Source: Blastopirellula marina (GTDB lineage Bacteria > Planctomycetota > Planctomycetia > Pirellulales > Pirellulaceae). From it: a stretch of 64,000 nucleotides of DNA. Location: NCBI RefSeq assembly GCF_002967715.1, contig NZ_PUIA01000074.1, positions 1-64,000 on the forward strand. The letters run 5' to 3'. Below, piece after piece: positions 17,953 through 27,362 of the stretch. The translations under genes and the position numbers were made by a program. Position 1 is the first letter of the stretch, and each line of letters begins with the position of its first letter. The notes beneath the pieces are model-generated. The model had not been told where the DNA came from. It was given only the letters and a program-made list of their open reading frames with translations, and did no database searches.

Positions 17953-18271
17953 TAGTGTTCCGGAAGAATGGAAAGAGTTTCGCATCGTTTGGCATGGAGA
18001 CATCCATTGCGTATGAAGTCGAGAATCCAAGCCGACGAGACTCGGTACTAAAGAACGCTTCATGGTGGAAATCAGCAGATTCGACACGTGATTCTCCTCA
18101 GGAAAGCATTCCAGCCGTGGAGTACTCCCGATTGGTCTCCCACAAGGTAGTGGTTCACATACGTAATAATTCTGTTGCAATTTATTAGCGTATGGTCGAT
18201 ATTGTCTTAACTCACCTTATTCCGCATTGGATGCGGACCTACCCGCTTGTCTAAGCAAACCACCACTTGCC
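17953..18271. other. Intergenic stretch ahead of the DUF1501 cluster
   Basis: About 320 bases with no convincing gene. An AT-richer segment near 18165-18210 (TTGCAATTTATTAG, later ATATTGTC) could hold the promoter of the plus-strand DUF1501 cluster, but the spacing is not clearly sigma-70-like. Confidence 0.3.
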
Positions 18272-19663
18272 ATGCAAACTACACCGTTATTCGGTTTGGA
18301 TCGCCGGAACATGTTGCGCATTGCCGCTGCAGGCGTCATGGGAGCAACATTACCCAGTTTGCCGATTTTCGCTGCCGAGTCCGCACAGAACCGGCCCGTT
18401 GGATTTGGTAAAGCCAAGTCGGTTTTGATCGTGTTATTGAGCGGAGGCCCTAGCCAACTCGATACGCTCGATCTCAAGCCGGAGGCTCCGCAGGAGGTAC
18501 GAGGGGAGTTTCAGCCCATCTCGACAAAAGTGCCAGGTATTAGTGTCTGCGAACACTTACCTAAGCTAGCCAGTCAAATGGAGCGATGGGCAATTGTGCG
18601 AACCATGGCTCATCAAGAGCATAATCATCTTCTGGCAACGCATGTGGCCCTTACTGGCCGACCGACACCACTGCCACGTGGTGGTTCCGACTTAGACCGA
18701 GTTGAGTCCCGTAACGACTTTCCCAACTTCGCGGCAGCGCTCGACTTCGTACGACCTCGGAACGATGGTATCCCGAGTGGTGTTACCTTGCCGAATTACT
18801 TGATCGAGGGACCACTTACGTGGCCGGGGCAGCACGGCGGTTTTTTGGGGGCCAAGCATGACCCGTGGCAAATCAACGGTGATCCTAGCGACAAGAATTT
18901 TCGCATCGAGGCCCTCTCGATGCGGGATGGCGTTTCGCTGGATCGATTGCAATCACGACATCAACTGCTCGACGATCTCAATCACGGCCGTCATTCATTA
19001 TCGGGAATCAATACTGATTCGCTCCGCGACCAAAGAGATATTGCGTACAAACTTTTAAATTCAGCAAAACTGGCCCAGGCATTTGAGATCGGTCGCGAGT
19101 CGGACGAAACACGGGAGCGGTATGGCCAAAACAAGTTCGGCCAGTCTCTATTGTTATCTCGCCGGATGATCGAAGCCGGGGTGCCTATCGTACAAGCCAC
19201 CATGGGGATCGTGCAGACATGGGACACGCACGTCGATAATTGGGGAAAGCTCAAGAACCGACTTTTGCCGGAACTCGATCAAGGGCTGGCGGCTTTGACC
19301 GATGACCTGGCAAGCTCAGGCAAGCTCGATGAAACGTTATTGATCGTGATGGGAGAATTTGGTCGTACGCCAAAGGTTTCTACGCTTCCAGGTCAAACGA
19401 TTCCAGGACGTGACCATTGGGCGCATGCGTACAGCGGTTTGTTCGCCGGCGCTGGAATCCAAGGCGGACAGGTACTCGGGCAAACCGATGCGAAAGCGGC
19501 TTATCCGATCACGAATTCCTGGTCACCGGCCGATGTTTGCAGCACCATCTTCAATGCGATTGGAGTGGACTCAGGTGCCACCATCTATGATCCTTTGAAT
19601 CGTCCGCATCATTTGCTAAATGGGTCGGTGATCTCCAATCTGTACACGGGGGCCAGCACATGA
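18272..19663 (+). CDS. DUF1501 protein, first of a tandem trio
   Basis: A 463-residue exported DUF1501 protein. The start at MQTTPLFGLDRRNMLRIAAAG gives a Tat-like signal. Motifs: LLSGGPSQLDTLDLKPEAP near 65-83, TWDTHVDNWGKLKNR near 325, GEFGRTPKV near 370 and GRDHWAHAYSGLFAGAGI near 390; the end DPLNRPHHLL is typical of the D-H-W subtype. Its stop overlaps the next gene's ATG by four bases (ATGA), so the pair is translationally coupled. The alkaline-phosphatase-superfamily fold predicts metal-dependent hydrolysis or transfer, but no activity is established. Confidence 0.87.
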   Translation: MQTTPLFGLDRRNMLRIAAAGVMGATLPSLPIFAAESAQNRPVGFGKAKSVLIVLLSGGPSQLDTLDLKPEAPQEVRGEFQPISTKVPGISVCEHLPKLASQMERWAIVRTMAHQEHNHLLATHVALTGRPTPLPRGGSDLDRVESRNDFPNFAAALDFVRPRNDGIPSGVTLPNYLIEGPLTWPGQHGGFLGAKHDPWQINGDPSDKNFRIEALSMRDGVSLDRLQSRHQLLDDLNHGRHSLSGINTDSLRDQRDIAYKLLNSAKLAQAFEIGRESDETRERYGQNKFGQSLLLSRRMIEAGVPIVQATMGIVQTWDTHVDNWGKLKNRLLPELDQGLAALTDDLASSGKLDETLLIVMGEFGRTPKVSTLPGQTIPGRDHWAHAYSGLFAGAGIQGGQVLGQTDAKAAYPITNSWSPADVCSTIFNAIGVDSGATIYDPLNRPHHLLNGSVISNLYTGAST

Positions 19664-21129
19664 GTCATCCAGCGGGGCACAATCCGTCGCATGATTGGCA
19701 GCATGGGGGCTTTACGCGCCGCCAGGCGCTGCAGGCCGGTGCGGTGGGAATTCTTGGGCTGGGAATGAATCACTTACTTGGATTGCGCGAAGCGAATGCC
19801 GAAGCCCAGCCCTTGGGTAAAGCGAAGTCACTCATTTTTATTTTCCTTTCCGGTGGGTTGTCTCAGCACGATAGCTTCGACATGAAGCCGAATGCGCCGG
19901 AAAATGTTCGTGGCGAGTTCAAGCCGATTGCGACGAAGACGCCTGGGCTGCAAATCTGCGAGCACTTACCACTGTTAGCTCAGCGAAGCGAGATGTGGGC
20001 GCTGTGCCGTTCGGTGACGCATGGGTCGAACGAGCATTCAGCCGGCCATCATATGATGCTGACTGGACATTCCTATCTGCCGACAGGATTCGATCCGAAT
20101 AGTCCTAAGCGAACCGACCGAGCCTCGATTGCTGCCATTGCGGGATATGCCACACGCGGCCAGCAGAAGAATAACCTTCCGTCCGCAGTTGTTTTGCCAG
20201 AACGATTGGTTCACAACAGCGGTCGAGTCATACCGGGACAGCATGCCGGTGAAATGGGACCAAAGCACGATCCTTGGATCATCGAAGCCGCACCGTTTCA
20301 CAACATGTCGTATGGTGCTTTTCCGGAATATTCGTTTGACCATCAAATTCGGGGCAAAGCGGATGATCGCGTCTTTCAGGCCCCTCAGTTATCGCTTCCC
20401 CAAGGTCTTGGCATGCAATCGGTCCGAGGGCGTCTGGAACTACTAAGTTCCCTCAAACGCCAACGCCGCGATCTGGCCCAGCATGCCCAGGTCGAGAACT
20501 TCGACCGCCTACGTCAGGGGGCCGTATCGCTGCTCACCGATTCCAGCGTTCACGAAGCCTTGGATGTCACCCATGCCGATGCCAAAGACCTGGAGCGTTA
20601 CGGACGAAATTCATTTGGTTGGTCACTACTGATGGCGCGTAAACTGGTTTCGGCAGGCGTTAAGCTGGTGCAAGTCAATCTAGGCAATGACGAAACATGG
20701 GACACGCATGGCAATGCCTTTCCCCATTTGAAGGACAAGTTGTTTCCTCCGACTGACCAAGCCGTGTCTGCCTTATTGGATGACTTGCAATCGACCGGTG
20801 AACTGGATGAAACCATGATTGTCATGGCGGGCGAATTTGGTCGCACGCCCAAGATTACGCTGCTTGAAAAGAGTTACAAGTTGCCCGGTCGCGATCATTG
20901 GGGCGCTTTGCAGTCTGTATTATTCGCAGGCGGAGGAGTTCGAGGTGGCAATGTTATTGGCAAGTCCGATGCGTTGGGAGCCTATCCAACCGAACGTCCT
21001 GTAACACCAGAAAACTTCGCCGCGACGATATATCATGCCCTAGGCATCCCAGCCACCGCAGCCTGGTACGACGTCGAAGACCGACCACACCACATATACC
21101 ATGGCGAACCGATTGCCGAGTTGTTTTAG
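19660..21129 (+). CDS. DUF1501 protein, second of a tandem trio
   Basis: A 489-residue DUF1501 protein with a Tat-like signal (FTRRQALQAGAVGILGLG). Motifs: FLSGGLSQHDSFDMKPNAP near 60-78, ETWDTHGNAFPHLKDKL near 345, GEFGRTPKI near 390 and GRDHWGALQSVLFAGGG near 408; end DVEDRPHHIYHGEPI. The sequence is clearly paralogous to both neighbours. It overlaps the upstream gene by four bases; the next gene begins about 120 bases downstream if its internal start is used. The operon ends with two cytochrome-domain genes, so the trio is probably exported to the same compartment as those. Substrate unknown. Confidence 0.87.
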   Translation: MSHPAGHNPSHDWQHGGFTRRQALQAGAVGILGLGMNHLLGLREANAEAQPLGKAKSLIFIFLSGGLSQHDSFDMKPNAPENVRGEFKPIATKTPGLQICEHLPLLAQRSEMWALCRSVTHGSNEHSAGHHMMLTGHSYLPTGFDPNSPKRTDRASIAAIAGYATRGQQKNNLPSAVVLPERLVHNSGRVIPGQHAGEMGPKHDPWIIEAAPFHNMSYGAFPEYSFDHQIRGKADDRVFQAPQLSLPQGLGMQSVRGRLELLSSLKRQRRDLAQHAQVENFDRLRQGAVSLLTDSSVHEALDVTHADAKDLERYGRNSFGWSLLMARKLVSAGVKLVQVNLGNDETWDTHGNAFPHLKDKLFPPTDQAVSALLDDLQSTGELDETMIVMAGEFGRTPKITLLEKSYKLPGRDHWGALQSVLFAGGGVRGGNVIGKSDALGAYPTERPVTPENFAATIYHALGIPATAAWYDVEDRPHHIYHGEPIAELF

Positions 21130-21252
21130 CATTCGGCTTATACGACTTGGTCCTGCCCTTTCGTCAAATAGACTCACCAGAAAATCAAATAATCAATGTT
21201 CCGGCGTAAATCAATTCGAACCAGTGGTTGTCGTGAATTCCAAAACGCTTCG

Positions 21253-22608
21253 ATGATCAATCGTCGTCAACTACTCCAAGCGGGAGCGCTAGGTGCCTTG
21301 GGCCTGGGCTGGGGAGACTTGCAGGCGCACCTTGCGGCAGCTGAACAGAATCAAATCCTACCCCGAAAACGTGCCAAGGCATGTATCTTTCTGTTTATGT
21401 GGGGTGGTCCGAGTCAACTTGAAACATTCGATCTGAAGCCTAATGCCCCGTCTGAAGTGCGAGGGGATTTCAAACCGATATCGACCAAAGTGCCTGGCAC
21501 GCAGATTTGCGAGCATTTTGGCCGCGTGGCACAGTGGACCGACAAATTAGCGATCGTTCGTTCGCTTACGCACGACGACCCTGCTCATTTATCCAGCGGC
21601 CACGCCACCCTGACCGGTCAATTGGCTCCGATTGTGAAAAGTGACGCCGATCCGCCGAGTTCTAAGGATTCACCTCACCTCGGTTCGTTGATATCGAAAC
21701 TGCGACCCAATCACAACGGCTTGCCATCGTTTGTAGCCATGCCATGGAAAGCACTTCATCCAGCAGCGCCAGGTGGCGAGGCCCCAGGGCAACATGGCGG
21801 ATGGCTGGGGTCCGCCTACGACGGCATGCTGCTTGGCGGCGATCTGAATGACCCAAACTGGCGTCCCCAGGGGCTCGGTCTGCCTGCCGATGTAGAGCTC
21901 GGACGGCTGCAATCACGGGTCGAGTTATTGAAGATGATGGATGCGCAGCGTGTCGGTATTCACAATTCGCTGGCGGCTTCTTCCTTTGAAAGTCATCAAA
22001 CCCGAGCGCTCGAGATGATAGGCTCGGCTGAGGTACGAAATGCGTTTGATCTCACGCAGGAATCGTCTGAAACCCGTGAGCGATATGGCCGCAATATTCA
22101 CGGACAATGTGTGCTGATGGCTCGCCGCCTGGTGGAACATGGCGTCCCTCTGGTTTCTGTCAATTGGCATAACGATGGCAGGAATTTCTGGGATACGCAC
22201 GGCAATAACTTTAATCGTTTGAAGAACGACTTGATTCCTCCTGCGGATATGGCCCTGTCGGCGTTGCTGCAAGACTTGGAAGAACGCGGCATGCTAGACG
22301 AGACACTCGTAGCTTGGGTTGGAGAGTTTGGTCGCAAGCCCCAGATCAGTCAGAACAATGCCGGGCGAGAGCATTGGCCATTCTGCTACAACGGCCTACT
22401 GGCAGGGGGCGGAATCAAGCCTGGGATTGTTTATGGGGCGAGCGATAAACACGCGGCCTACCCGGTTTCCAACCCAGTTACCCCGCAAGATTTTGCGACT
22501 ACCATCCTACATGCCATGGGCGTTCCCACTTCGACGGCACTGTTGGATCGAGAGAGTCGCCCGCATCATATCTGCTCTGGCAGAGTCTTACACGACTTGC
22601 TCGTTTGA
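21253..22608 (+). CDS. DUF1501 protein, third of a tandem trio
   Basis: A 451-residue DUF1501 protein. MINRRQLLQAGALGALGLGWG is a Tat-like signal and fixes the start; a longer frame adds 19 residues without signal character. Motifs: MWGGPSQLETFDLKPNAP near 52-70, FWDTHGNNFNRLKNDL near 318, GEFGRKPQI near 360 and GREHWPFCYNGLLAGGG near 372. The aspartate of GRDHW is glutamate here, a conservative change at what is probably a metal or catalytic site. The end ESRPHHICSG matches the subtype. 80 bases separate it from the giant cytochrome protein gene. Function unknown. Confidence 0.87.
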   Translation: MINRRQLLQAGALGALGLGWGDLQAHLAAAEQNQILPRKRAKACIFLFMWGGPSQLETFDLKPNAPSEVRGDFKPISTKVPGTQICEHFGRVAQWTDKLAIVRSLTHDDPAHLSSGHATLTGQLAPIVKSDADPPSSKDSPHLGSLISKLRPNHNGLPSFVAMPWKALHPAAPGGEAPGQHGGWLGSAYDGMLLGGDLNDPNWRPQGLGLPADVELGRLQSRVELLKMMDAQRVGIHNSLAASSFESHQTRALEMIGSAEVRNAFDLTQESSETRERYGRNIHGQCVLMARRLVEHGVPLVSVNWHNDGRNFWDTHGNNFNRLKNDLIPPADMALSALLQDLEERGMLDETLVAWVGEFGRKPQISQNNAGREHWPFCYNGLLAGGGIKPGIVYGASDKHAAYPVSNPVTPQDFATTILHAMGVPTSTALLDRESRPHHICSGRVLHDLLV

Positions 22609-22688
22609 TAACCCTTCCTGTCCCCTTTTACCGCTACTCATAAAAGAGCCTTCCCACTATTCTCTCCTCAACCGTCGATATTAGTACC

Positions 22689-25600
22689 ATGCGAATGAGA
22701 ACGATTTCAACTTACGTGCTCGGCATTGTGATTGCCGCGTGGCATTTATCTGCCTATGCCGAAACGTTCGACGCGATCCAGCCTCGCACCTGTAAGCCAG
22801 GTCAAATCACCAGCTTGGCCATTCACGGAAAAGATCTTTCCGATACGATTCGACTGGCATTCAGTACGCCTGGCATCACGTGGAAAGTGGAGAAGATCGA
22901 GCCCACCCAAGCGACCGTAGCGGTAAACGTGCCAGCCGATCATCCACTAGGCACTGTACATCTTTGGATAGCTGGCAAGACCGGGACGGCTCAAGTTCGC
23001 ACCCTATTGATTGATGGATTGGAAGCGGTAGTCGACAACGGGAAGAATCATTCCCTCGATTCCGCTCAGGATATCTCTTTGTTATCTTCGGTCGAAGGAA
23101 CCTGCGATCCATCGCTGAGTGATTTCTTTCGCTTGCATGTCGCCGCAGGGCAGCGAGTTGCCATTGAAGTTCATACGCAGGTGTTACACTCGGCAATGGA
23201 TCCGGTGTGCCGCTTGTTGGATGAAACGGGACAGCCCCTTGTTCAAGCGGATGATTCTGAAGTGGGCCCTGATGTTCGCTTCAGTTATTTGTTTCCGAAA
23301 GAGGGCAATTATTGGATCGAAGTCCACGACAATCGTAATGCGGCCGGGGGCGCGCCCTACCAATTGCGTGTCGGCGATTTTCCCATCGTTAGTCAAAGCT
23401 TTCCGCTGGCGGTCCAAGCAGGTCAGAAGGCCGAAGTCTCCTTCTTGGGGCCAGACGCGAGTGGGCTACCGGCACGTGCAGTCGAGATTCCGTCTGGTGC
23501 GCCTGAGATGGTAGCGATTCAGGCTCAGGCCGCCGACGGCAAATCCGCGACATGGGTTCCGCTGCTTTGCAGCAAGTATCCCCAGGTCACCGAATCCGCG
23601 TCTATGCCAATATCTGCGCCTCCCATTGGTATTAGCGGTCGCTTGAATGAGCCGAAAGAAATTGATACGTATCCGATCCAGGGAGTCAAAGGACAAACGG
23701 TTCGATTCACTGCAAGAACCCGGAGTCTGAAAAGTCCTACCTTGCTTCAGATGCACTTGCTTAATGCGGCTGGTGGTAAAATTGCCGAAACGAAGGTTAC
23801 CGACAGCGACGAATGGAGCATGGACGTAACTTTCCCGGAAGATGGCGAGTATCGTTTGGAGGTGTCCGACCTGCTGAAACGTGGGGGCGAAGCGTTTGGC
23901 TATTGGGTCGAAGTCGTACCAGCGGGAACTTTTACAGTATCGCTCAAAGGCGATGCCAAAACGCGCGAACAGTTTGCTATTGAGCTAAACAGCGGTGCCT
24001 GTGCGATTGACCTCGATGTCGCTCGCTTTGGTTTCGATGGTGAGATTGACCTCTCCTTGGCGCATCCCGATCGTGGCATTCGATTGGTCAATTCACGGAT
24101 CCCAGCGCAAGCGAAGGCTGGGCGTGTGTACCTAGTGGCCAGTGAGAACTGGAAGCTGGAGCAGTTAGAGTCCATGAAGCTTATCGCCACGGCCGTCGGG
24201 GATCCGAGTAAGTCGTGCCTGGTGAGCAGCCACTCGATACATCGCGCAAAAGAACCCTTTATTTTGACGCCAAGTCCTCAGTTGGACGGTGTTTTGGTAC
24301 TTTCGGCTAGTTCTAAAAGTGACGCTCCGTTTGCGATGGAAACAGCCGGACCGATTTCGTTTGCTCGTCCGGTTCGTTCTCATACGGCCCAGGTGAACCT
24401 CAAGCGAGTGCAAGCCGAGTTTAAAGCAGGCGTCGAAGTTCTTGCTGAGACGCTTCCGACTGGCTGGGGGACAAAAGCGAAAGCGGACAAAGATTCCTAC
24501 ACTCTGACGCTCAGTCGAAATGATCAGGCAACCGGCGAGCCCGATCAACTCACCCTGCAAGCGTATGGCGAACATAAGGGGGTAGGGCGTCTAGAGTCGT
24601 TTAACGTGCCGATTCGTTGGTTCGATCCGCTTGGTATCAAGCTGGCTTTCGAGGAACCAATTGTTCGTGGTGGTTCTGTACTTGTTCATGCCACTTTGAT
24701 TCGCGAAGGAGGTGACCCTCAGCCAGCGACCTTGACTTTGACGGATTTACCCCCGGGAATAACCGGTCCTGAATCGATCACCGTTTCAGGTGATCAATCT
24801 GCGTTTGATTTTGAGCTCAAGATTGGTGGCGACGTTTCACTTGACATATCACATGGCCTGACAATTCAAGCCGTCAGTAAGTTTCAAGGGCAGGATTTCA
24901 AGGTGATTTCGACGCACGAGATGCCTAAACTAATCGAAAGCCCAAAACAGCTGGCAGTCTATCCCGTAGCGATCGAGCTCAACGATTCCACCGGACGCCA
25001 GCAAATAGTGGTCACCGGTAAAGATGAAAATGATCAGGCGCGCGATTGGACGCGGCATGCGCGGATTGTCTCGTCGCGACCTGAAGTCGCCGAGGTACGT
25101 GAAGGGGTGATTTATCCGCTCACGGACGGAGAAGCGGAGATCAGCATCGATGTAGGAGGTTCGCACCAGGTGATCCCCGTAAAGGTATCGCAGATGTCGA
25201 CGCGTCGTCCGGTTCAGTTCGAGTCGGAAGTGCTGGTGGCCTTGTCGAAGCAGGGATGCAATTCAGGGGCCTGTCATGGATCACCAAGCGGTAAAGGAGG
25301 CTTTCGGCTGTCCTTAAGGGCGTTTGATTTGAAGCTCGACGAACTTACGCTGATTCATGAGGATTTCGGTCGTCGCGTCAATTTGATCGAACCTGAGAAG
25401 AGCCTGCTGCTGCTTAAGCCGCTAATGAAGGTAGCACATGGCGGCGGCAAGCAAATTCGAAAAGAGGACGAGGCTTATGTGATCTTACGAGACTGGATTG
25501 CTGGTGGTGCGGCACCGGATCCAGCGGGTACCCCCCGAGTAACCAAGATCGAGGTGTCACCAAGTGAGAAGCAAATTCGTTTGCTTGCCGATGGAAGCCA

Positions 25601-27302
25601 GCAACTGGCAGTTACAGCGCACTTCGCCGATGGCAAGACGCGTGACGTAACTCACCTGGCGGCGTATGAATCATCGAATACCGCAGTTGCCACTGTCGAT
25701 GCATACGGACTGGTAACCCCACATGCCCGCGGTGAAGTCGTTGTGCTCGTGCGTCTATTGGAATACATCGAATCGGTTCCTTTGATGTTTGTCGAAAACC
25801 AGTCAAAGTTTCAATGGGCAGCGCCGTCACCTTCCAATTACATCGATCAACTGGTAAACGAAAAGCTGCAACAGCTTCAGTACCTACCGGCGGACACCTG
25901 TACCGATGCTGAATTCATTCGCCGAATTCACCTCGATTTGCTTGGTGTGTTGCCCACTGTGGAGCAGACGTCGACATTTTTGGCCGACAATTCTTCCGAT
26001 AAGCGATCAAAGTTGATCGATACCCTTCTCGAACGCGACGAGTATGCCAAATTCTGGGCGCTCAAGTGGGGGGATCTATTAAAAATGACCAGCAAAGAGG
26101 TCGGCGATGAAGGGGTATATAAATATCATCGGTGGGTCGAAGAAACCCTTCGCAGCAACATGCCATACGACGAATTCGCCGCTGAACTGCTGACCGGATC
26201 AGGCAGCACCTTGGCGAATCCACCGGCGAATTTCTATCGTACCGCTGCCGATATGAACGAGTGCGTGGAAACGATATCCCAGGTATTCCTTGGTGCTCGT
26301 CTACAATGTGCAAAATGCCACAATCATCCCTTCGAGAGGTGGACGCAAGACAACTACTACGGGCTGGGAGCTTTCTTCAATCGCATTCAACACCGCAAGA
26401 CCGACCGACCAGGTGAGATGTTTATCTACACATCCTATTCCGGAGAAGTCACGCAGCCACGAACTGGACAAGTGATGGCTCCCTGGCTACCGCAAGTGGG
26501 AAGTATTGACCGAGCGGCGGACGCCGACCAACGAATTGCGTTTGCCGAGTGGCTAATCAAGCCAGAGAATCCCTACTTCGCCCGAATCGAAGCAAACAGG
26601 ATTTGGAGCCAGTTATTTGCCCGGGGAATTGTCGATCCTATCGATGACTTTCGCGATTCCAATCCGCCGGCGAATGGCCCACTGTTGGACGCGTTGACGA
26701 AGGACTTCGTCGAAAGCGGTTTCGACCGAAAACATCTGCTACGTTCGATTCTGAACAGCCGCACTTATCAAGCGAGTCACGTAACCAATGAGATGAACCG
26801 GGATGATACAACTTACTTCTCTCATCAGGAACCTCGCATGTTAGGTGCCGAGCAACTGCTGGACGCCATCAATCATACGCTGAACTTGAATCAGAAGCTG
26901 GGAAGCCTGCCAGCCGGTACACTGGCGACTCAGATGCCAGCACCGGATGTTGCCAAAGTCGACTTCTTGAAGGTATTTGGGCAGCCTGAGCGCAGCACGG
27001 TATGTGCTTGTGAACGATCAAGCGATTCTAATCTTGGTATGGCGATCGAATTGTTCAACGGACCGTTGATTCACGAAAAGCTGCGTGCTGAGAACAATCG
27101 ATTCCGAAAGAGTGTGTCCGAAGGGAAAAGCACCGAGGAGGCAATCAAAGAACTGTACCTCGCCGCCGTCTGCCGCCCTCCATCCGATATTGAATTGAAG
27201 GCGGCCCTGGATCACTGCTCAAAGGCGGCCGATCCCGTTGCTGGTATCGAGGATGTGTGTTGGGCACTCTTCAACACGGACGAGTTCTTATTTCAGCACT
27301 AA
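22689..27302 (+). CDS. Giant planctomycete cytochrome-domain protein with PPC and Big_2 domains
   Basis: A 1537-residue exported protein with a signal peptide ending near AYAETFD. The N-terminal half is beta-rich: pre-peptidase C-terminal-like (PPC) domains are suggested by SDFFRLHVAAGQRVAIEV near 140 and PKEIDTYPIQGVKGQTVRF near 320. A cytochrome-like segment follows with GCNSGACHG near 857 (spacing CxxxxCH rather than CxxCH). A Big_2-like domain lies about 950-1035 (LADGSQQLAVTAHFADGKTR). DUF1549 then carries CAKCHNHPFERW near 1207 and DUF1553 reaches the end (LFNTDEFLF). It is co-directional with the DUF1501 trio and a WD40 cytochrome gene 60 bases downstream. Probably a periplasmic or surface redox/adhesion protein; substrate unknown. 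Confidence 0.87.
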   Translation: MRMRTISTYVLGIVIAAWHLSAYAETFDAIQPRTCKPGQITSLAIHGKDLSDTIRLAFSTPGITWKVEKIEPTQATVAVNVPADHPLGTVHLWIAGKTGTAQVRTLLIDGLEAVVDNGKNHSLDSAQDISLLSSVEGTCDPSLSDFFRLHVAAGQRVAIEVHTQVLHSAMDPVCRLLDETGQPLVQADDSEVGPDVRFSYLFPKEGNYWIEVHDNRNAAGGAPYQLRVGDFPIVSQSFPLAVQAGQKAEVSFLGPDASGLPARAVEIPSGAPEMVAIQAQAADGKSATWVPLLCSKYPQVTESASMPISAPPIGISGRLNEPKEIDTYPIQGVKGQTVRFTARTRSLKSPTLLQMHLLNAAGGKIAETKVTDSDEWSMDVTFPEDGEYRLEVSDLLKRGGEAFGYWVEVVPAGTFTVSLKGDAKTREQFAIELNSGACAIDLDVARFGFDGEIDLSLAHPDRGIRLVNSRIPAQAKAGRVYLVASENWKLEQLESMKLIATAVGDPSKSCLVSSHSIHRAKEPFILTPSPQLDGVLVLSASSKSDAPFAMETAGPISFARPVRSHTAQVNLKRVQAEFKAGVEVLAETLPTGWGTKAKADKDSYTLTLSRNDQATGEPDQLTLQAYGEHKGVGRLESFNVPIRWFDPLGIKLAFEEPIVRGGSVLVHATLIREGGDPQPATLTLTDLPPGITGPESITVSGDQSAFDFELKIGGDVSLDISHGLTIQAVSKFQGQDFKVISTHEMPKLIESPKQLAVYPVAIELNDSTGRQQIVVTGKDENDQARDWTRHARIVSSRPEVAEVREGVIYPLTDGEAEISIDVGGSHQVIPVKVSQMSTRRPVQFESEVLVALSKQGCNSGACHGSPSGKGGFRLSLRAFDLKLDELTLIHEDFGRRVNLIEPEKSLLLLKPLMKVAHGGGKQIRKEDEAYVILRDWIAGGAAPDPAGTPRVTKIEVSPSEKQIRLLADGSQQLAVTAHFADGKTRDVTHLAAYESSNTAVATVDAYGLVTPHARGEVVVLVRLLEYIESVPLMFVENQSKFQWAAPSPSNYIDQLVNEKLQQLQYLPADTCTDAEFIRRIHLDLLGVLPTVEQTSTFLADNSSDKRSKLIDTLLERDEYAKFWALKWGDLLKMTSKEVGDEGVYKYHRWVEETLRSNMPYDEFAAELLTGSGSTLANPPANFYRTAADMNECVETISQVFLGARLQCAKCHNHPFERWTQDNYYGLGAFFNRIQHRKTDRPGEMFIYTSYSGEVTQPRTGQVMAPWLPQVGSIDRAADADQRIAFAEWLIKPENPYFARIEANRIWSQLFARGIVDPIDDFRDSNPPANGPLLDALTKDFVESGFDRKHLLRSILNSRTYQASHVTNEMNRDDTTYFSHQEPRMLGAEQLLDAINHTLNLNQKLGSLPAGTLATQMPAPDVAKVDFLKVFGQPERSTVCACERSSDSNLGMAIELFNGPLIHEKLRAENNRFRKSVSEGKSTEEAIKELYLAAVCRPPSDIELKAALDHCSKAADPVAGIEDVCWALFNTDEFLFQH

Positions 27303-27362
27303 ACGAATTTCTCCTAACTGGTGATCTCTTTGACGGTAAACGAGAGATTCGGAAAGAAACCC

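Noticed and set aside
17806-18180. A 124-codon minus frame behind the D-threonine-aldolase-like gene
   Set aside because: Half lies opposite the known gene, the rest has no recognisable motif or ribosome binding site.
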